From: Acidimicrobiia bacterium
Lineage (GTDB): Bacteria > Actinomycetota > Acidimicrobiia > IMCC26256 > BP-133
Assembly: GCA_025934385.1 (NCBI GenBank)
Contig: JAICYE010000125.1
Location: 1 to 6,638, forward strand
Length of the DNA stretch: 6,638 nucleotides
Reading direction: 5' to 3'
Of the stretch, positions 4,905 to 6,638 are shown piece by piece. Made by a program: the position numbers and the translations under genes. How positions within the stretch are numbered: position 1 is the stretch's first letter; the number at the start of each line of letters is the position of its first letter. Under the pieces are notes generated by a model, which searched no databases, was not told the DNA's origin, and saw only the letters and a program-made list of their open reading frames with translations.

Positions 4905-6173
4905 ATGCGCGTACGACTGGGGATCCGGGATGTCGCCGCTACCGGCTTGGCTGCTCTCCTGCTGGCCGCCGGAGTGACCGTGGGGAGCGGCGCTGCGGGC
5001 GCCGGCCCGTCCGCCACGCCTGGCCCGACGGTCACCGCCGCCCCGTCGTGGCCGGGATCCGACACCTCGCTGCCCGAGCCCCATGACGACCCGTTCTACC
5101 GGCCGCCGGCCGGCTGGGAATCGACCGCCCCCGGCACGGTGCTGGCCACCCGGCCGGTCACCGTCAACGGCCTCGGCCTCCGCGTGCCGGCCGACGCCCG
5201 GCAGTTCCTCGCCCGGTCCACCGACGCCAAGGACGCCCCGACCACGGTCGTCAGCACCTTGATGGTGCCGAAGGCGCCCTACGCCGCCGGCGCCCGGCCG
5301 CTGGTGTCCTACCAGCCGGCCACCGACAGCCTCGGTGACCAGTGCAACCCGTCCTACAAGCTGCGGGCCGGCACCGAGGTCGAGCTGCCGCTGATGATGC
5401 AGGCCCTGGAGCAGGGTTGGGCTGTCGTCGTCACCGACTACGAAGGGCCGCAGAGTGCCTTCGCCGCCGGCCGCATGGCGGGCCACGGCGTCCTCGACGG
5501 CATCCGGGGCGCCGAGGCCCTGCCCGGCACGGGCCTGACCGGCGTGAAGACGCCGGTGGGGATGTGGGGCTACTCCGGCGGCGGGCTGGCCACGAGCTGG
5601 GCCGCCGAGCTGCAGCCCCGCTACGCCCCCGAGCTGGCCGTCGCCGGCGTGGCCTCTGGCGGCACCCCGGCCGACATGGGGGCCGCCGCCCGCCGGATCG
5701 ATGGCAGCATCGCCTCCGGCCTGGTGCTGCTGGCCTCGACCGGCCTCACCCGGGCCTACCCGGAGATGCTGTCGCTGCTCAACGACAAGGGCCGGGCCAT
5801 GACCCGGGAGATCGGTGACATGTGCGTCGGCGACGCCGTCAGCCGTTTCCCCTTCCGCCACCTCAACGAGTTCACCGTGTCGAGGGATCCGCTGTCGGAG
5901 CCGGTGGCCGTGGCGGTGATGGAGGCCAACCACCTCGGCCGGCAGACGCCGACGGCGCCGGTCTTCCTCTACCACTCGATCTTCGACGAGCTCATCCCGT
6001 TCCCGACGGCCCAGGCGCTCCAGGCCGACTGGTGCCGGGGCGGCGGCCACGTGACCCTCTACGCCGACCCGGCCAGCGAGCACTCCACCCTGGCCGTGAC
6101 CGGCGCACCGCTGGCCGTCGGGTTCCTGGCCGCCCGCTTCGCCAGCGTCGACGTGCCCGCCACCTGCCCTTAG
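4905..6173 (+). CDS. Secreted lipase/esterase of the LIP (secretory lipase) family, alpha/beta-hydrolase fold
   Basis: The protein has 422 residues with an N-terminal signal peptide: basic start, hydrophobic TGLAALLLAAGVTVG and likely cleavage around residues 31-36. Seen: DDPFYRPPAGW (61-71), frequent near the N-terminus of this family; PLVSYQPATDSLGDQCNPSY (132-151); GWAVVVTDYEGPQSAF (171-186), usual before the nucleophile; the nucleophile elbow GYSGGG with Ser224; the acid Asp361 in SIFDELIPF; and His393 in SEHST. The triad order Ser-Asp-His is complete. Four cysteines (147, 307, 377, 421) could form two disulfides, consistent with export. Family role: hydrolysis of acylglycerols or other esters outside the cell. 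The ATG start has a modest GGGGG run 7 nt upstream; no better start is seen. It is divergent from tetR and probably repressed by it through the 4862-4883 palindrome. Substrate range is not readable from the sequence. Confidence 0.92.
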   Translation: MRVRLGIRDVAATGLAALLLAAGVTVGSGAAGAGPSATPGPTVTAAPSWPGSDTSLPEPHDDPFYRPPAGWESTAPGTVLATRPVTVNGLGLRVPADARQFLARSTDAKDAPTTVVSTLMVPKAPYAAGARPLVSYQPATDSLGDQCNPSYKLRAGTEVELPLMMQALEQGWAVVVTDYEGPQSAFAAGRMAGHGVLDGIRGAEALPGTGLTGVKTPVGMWGYSGGGLATSWAAELQPRYAPELAVAGVASGGTPADMGAAARRIDGSIASGLVLLASTGLTRAYPEMLSLLNDKGRAMTREIGDMCVGDAVSRFPFRHLNEFTVSRDPLSEPVAVAVMEANHLGRQTPTAPVFLYHSIFDELIPFPTAQALQADWCRGGGHVTLYADPASEHSTLAVTGAPLAVGFLAARFASVDVPATCP

Positions 6174-6176
6174 ACT
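6148..6176 (+). promoter_or_regulatory. Possible promoter for the downstream secreted protein
   Basis: TCGACG (6148-6153) and TAGACT (6171-6176) are 17 bp apart, resembling actinobacterial -35 and -10 boxes. They overlap the end of the lipase gene, and TAGACT includes its stop codon. If real, the downstream gene has its own promoter with a leader of about 25 nt; if not, it is read through from the lipase. Confidence 0.3.
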
Positions 6177-6207
6177 TGTCGACGCCCGGATCCGGGGAGG
6201 AGAGGGC

Positions 6208-6638
6208 GTGAAGCGATCGATCGGGTTGGTGCTCGGGGTCGTCATGCTGCCGCTGGCGGCGTTCGTTCCGGCCGCCCAGGCCACCGGCGGCGGCGCGTGC
6301 GCCATCGCCGGCACGATCTCCTTCGTCCAACCGGCCCCCGGTTCCCCACACGGCCGGTGGAGCATCGGGGACGGCGTGATCAACTGCCAGGGCCTCTACA
6401 ACGGGTACTACCGCTTCAACGGCCCCGGGGCCTTCACGGGGTCGGGCACCTACAGTGCCGGCGGCCCGGCGGCCGGCGGCTGCGCCAAGGTCGGCTCGGG
6501 AACGGCCGACTACCGGTTCCCGACGACCGTGGACGACATCCACCTCGTGGAGCCGCTGGACTACGTGCTCCTCGGCGCGGCCGGCGCCTTCACCACGCCC
6601 AGCCTGCGCGGCGTCTTCCAGGTCTCCCCGCCCTACGA
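6208..6638 (+). CDS. Secreted protein of unknown family, C-terminus missing
   Basis: 143 complete codons are present before the right edge. The GTG start follows GGGGAGG (6194-6200) by 7 nt. Residues 1-25 form a clear signal peptide: KRS, a hydrophobic core IGLVLGVVMLPLAAFV, and cleavage after PAAQA. The mature part begins TGGGACAIAGTISF and has Cys31, Cys60 and Cys92, many Gly, Tyr and Thr residues and alternating polar/hydrophobic strands such as YNGYYRFNGPGAFTGSGTY, suggesting a beta-rich extracellular domain with disulfides. I do not recognise the family. It begins 34 bp after the lipase stop in the same direction, so co-transcription is possible, but there is no sign that it acts with the lipase. 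The other reading frames here are shadows without export signals. Confidence 0.8.
   Translation, partial: MKRSIGLVLGVVMLPLAAFVPAAQATGGGACAIAGTISFVQPAPGSPHGRWSIGDGVINCQGLYNGYYRFNGPGAFTGSGTYSAGGPAAGGCAKVGSGTADYRFPTTVDDIHLVEPLDYVLLGAAGAFTTPSLRGVFQVSPPY

Noticed and set aside
4857..6383. Long minus-strand open frame of 508 codons
   Set aside because: It is antisense to the lipase, which has a full catalytic triad and signal peptide; the minus frame reads as low-complexity Gly/Arg/His-rich sequence and crosses the divergent promoter region.

Overview
This is a very GC-rich stretch (not counted; third codon positions are overwhelmingly G or C). Actinobacterial-style traits include GTG starts, TAG-type -10 boxes, secreted enzymes with Ala-rich signal peptides and a TetR regulator beside an exported lipase. 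A high-GC Actinomycetota chromosome is the best fit, possibly an uncultured Acidimicrobiia-like lineage. The lineage is an inference, because there is no rRNA or marker gene in the window. No CRISPR array, tRNA or insertion sequence was seen.

Left part (1-1790, minus strand): two related amino-type (N4-cytosine or N6-adenine) DNA methyltransferase genes in tandem. They are coupled by a GTGA stop/start overlap, and the second runs off the left edge. They look like the modification half of a restriction-modification or defence locus whose remaining genes lie outside the window.

Middle part: a divergent plus-strand gene (1909-2538) encodes an exported cupredoxin-like protein with a Gln/Gly/Pro-rich insertion. 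A 471-bp stretch with no intact gene follows (2539-3009). It holds two back-to-back gene remnants: a piece of an MmyB-type transcription regulator on the minus strand, and the C-terminal end of a SnoaL/NTF2-like protein on the plus strand, which is followed by a strong 12-bp hairpin. This is best read as a decayed divergent regulator/target pair. Next comes an intact FMN-binding split-barrel (pyridoxamine-phosphate-oxidase-like) protein (3010-3981).

Right part: the split-barrel gene converges on a tetR gene (4164-4844, minus). The short gap between them contains a 52-bp tandem duplication that includes the last codons of tetR, and a 16-bp inverted repeat. tetR is divergent from a secreted LIP-family lipase/esterase gene (4905-6173). 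Their 60-bp gap carries a 22-bp TetR-type palindrome over the -10 of a promoter whose TTGACA -35 sits on the tetR start codon. This is a self-contained autoregulated regulator/lipase module. A further secreted protein of unknown family (6208 onward, cut by the right edge) follows 34 bp after the lipase and could be co-transcribed or use its own promoter.

The most notable items are the paired methyltransferases, the collapsed MmyB/SnoaL pair, the operator-promoter overlap, the tandem duplication at the tetR 3' end, and the insertion-bearing cupredoxin. None of these alone proves a new system. The methyltransferase pair is the one whose missing neighbours would matter most.
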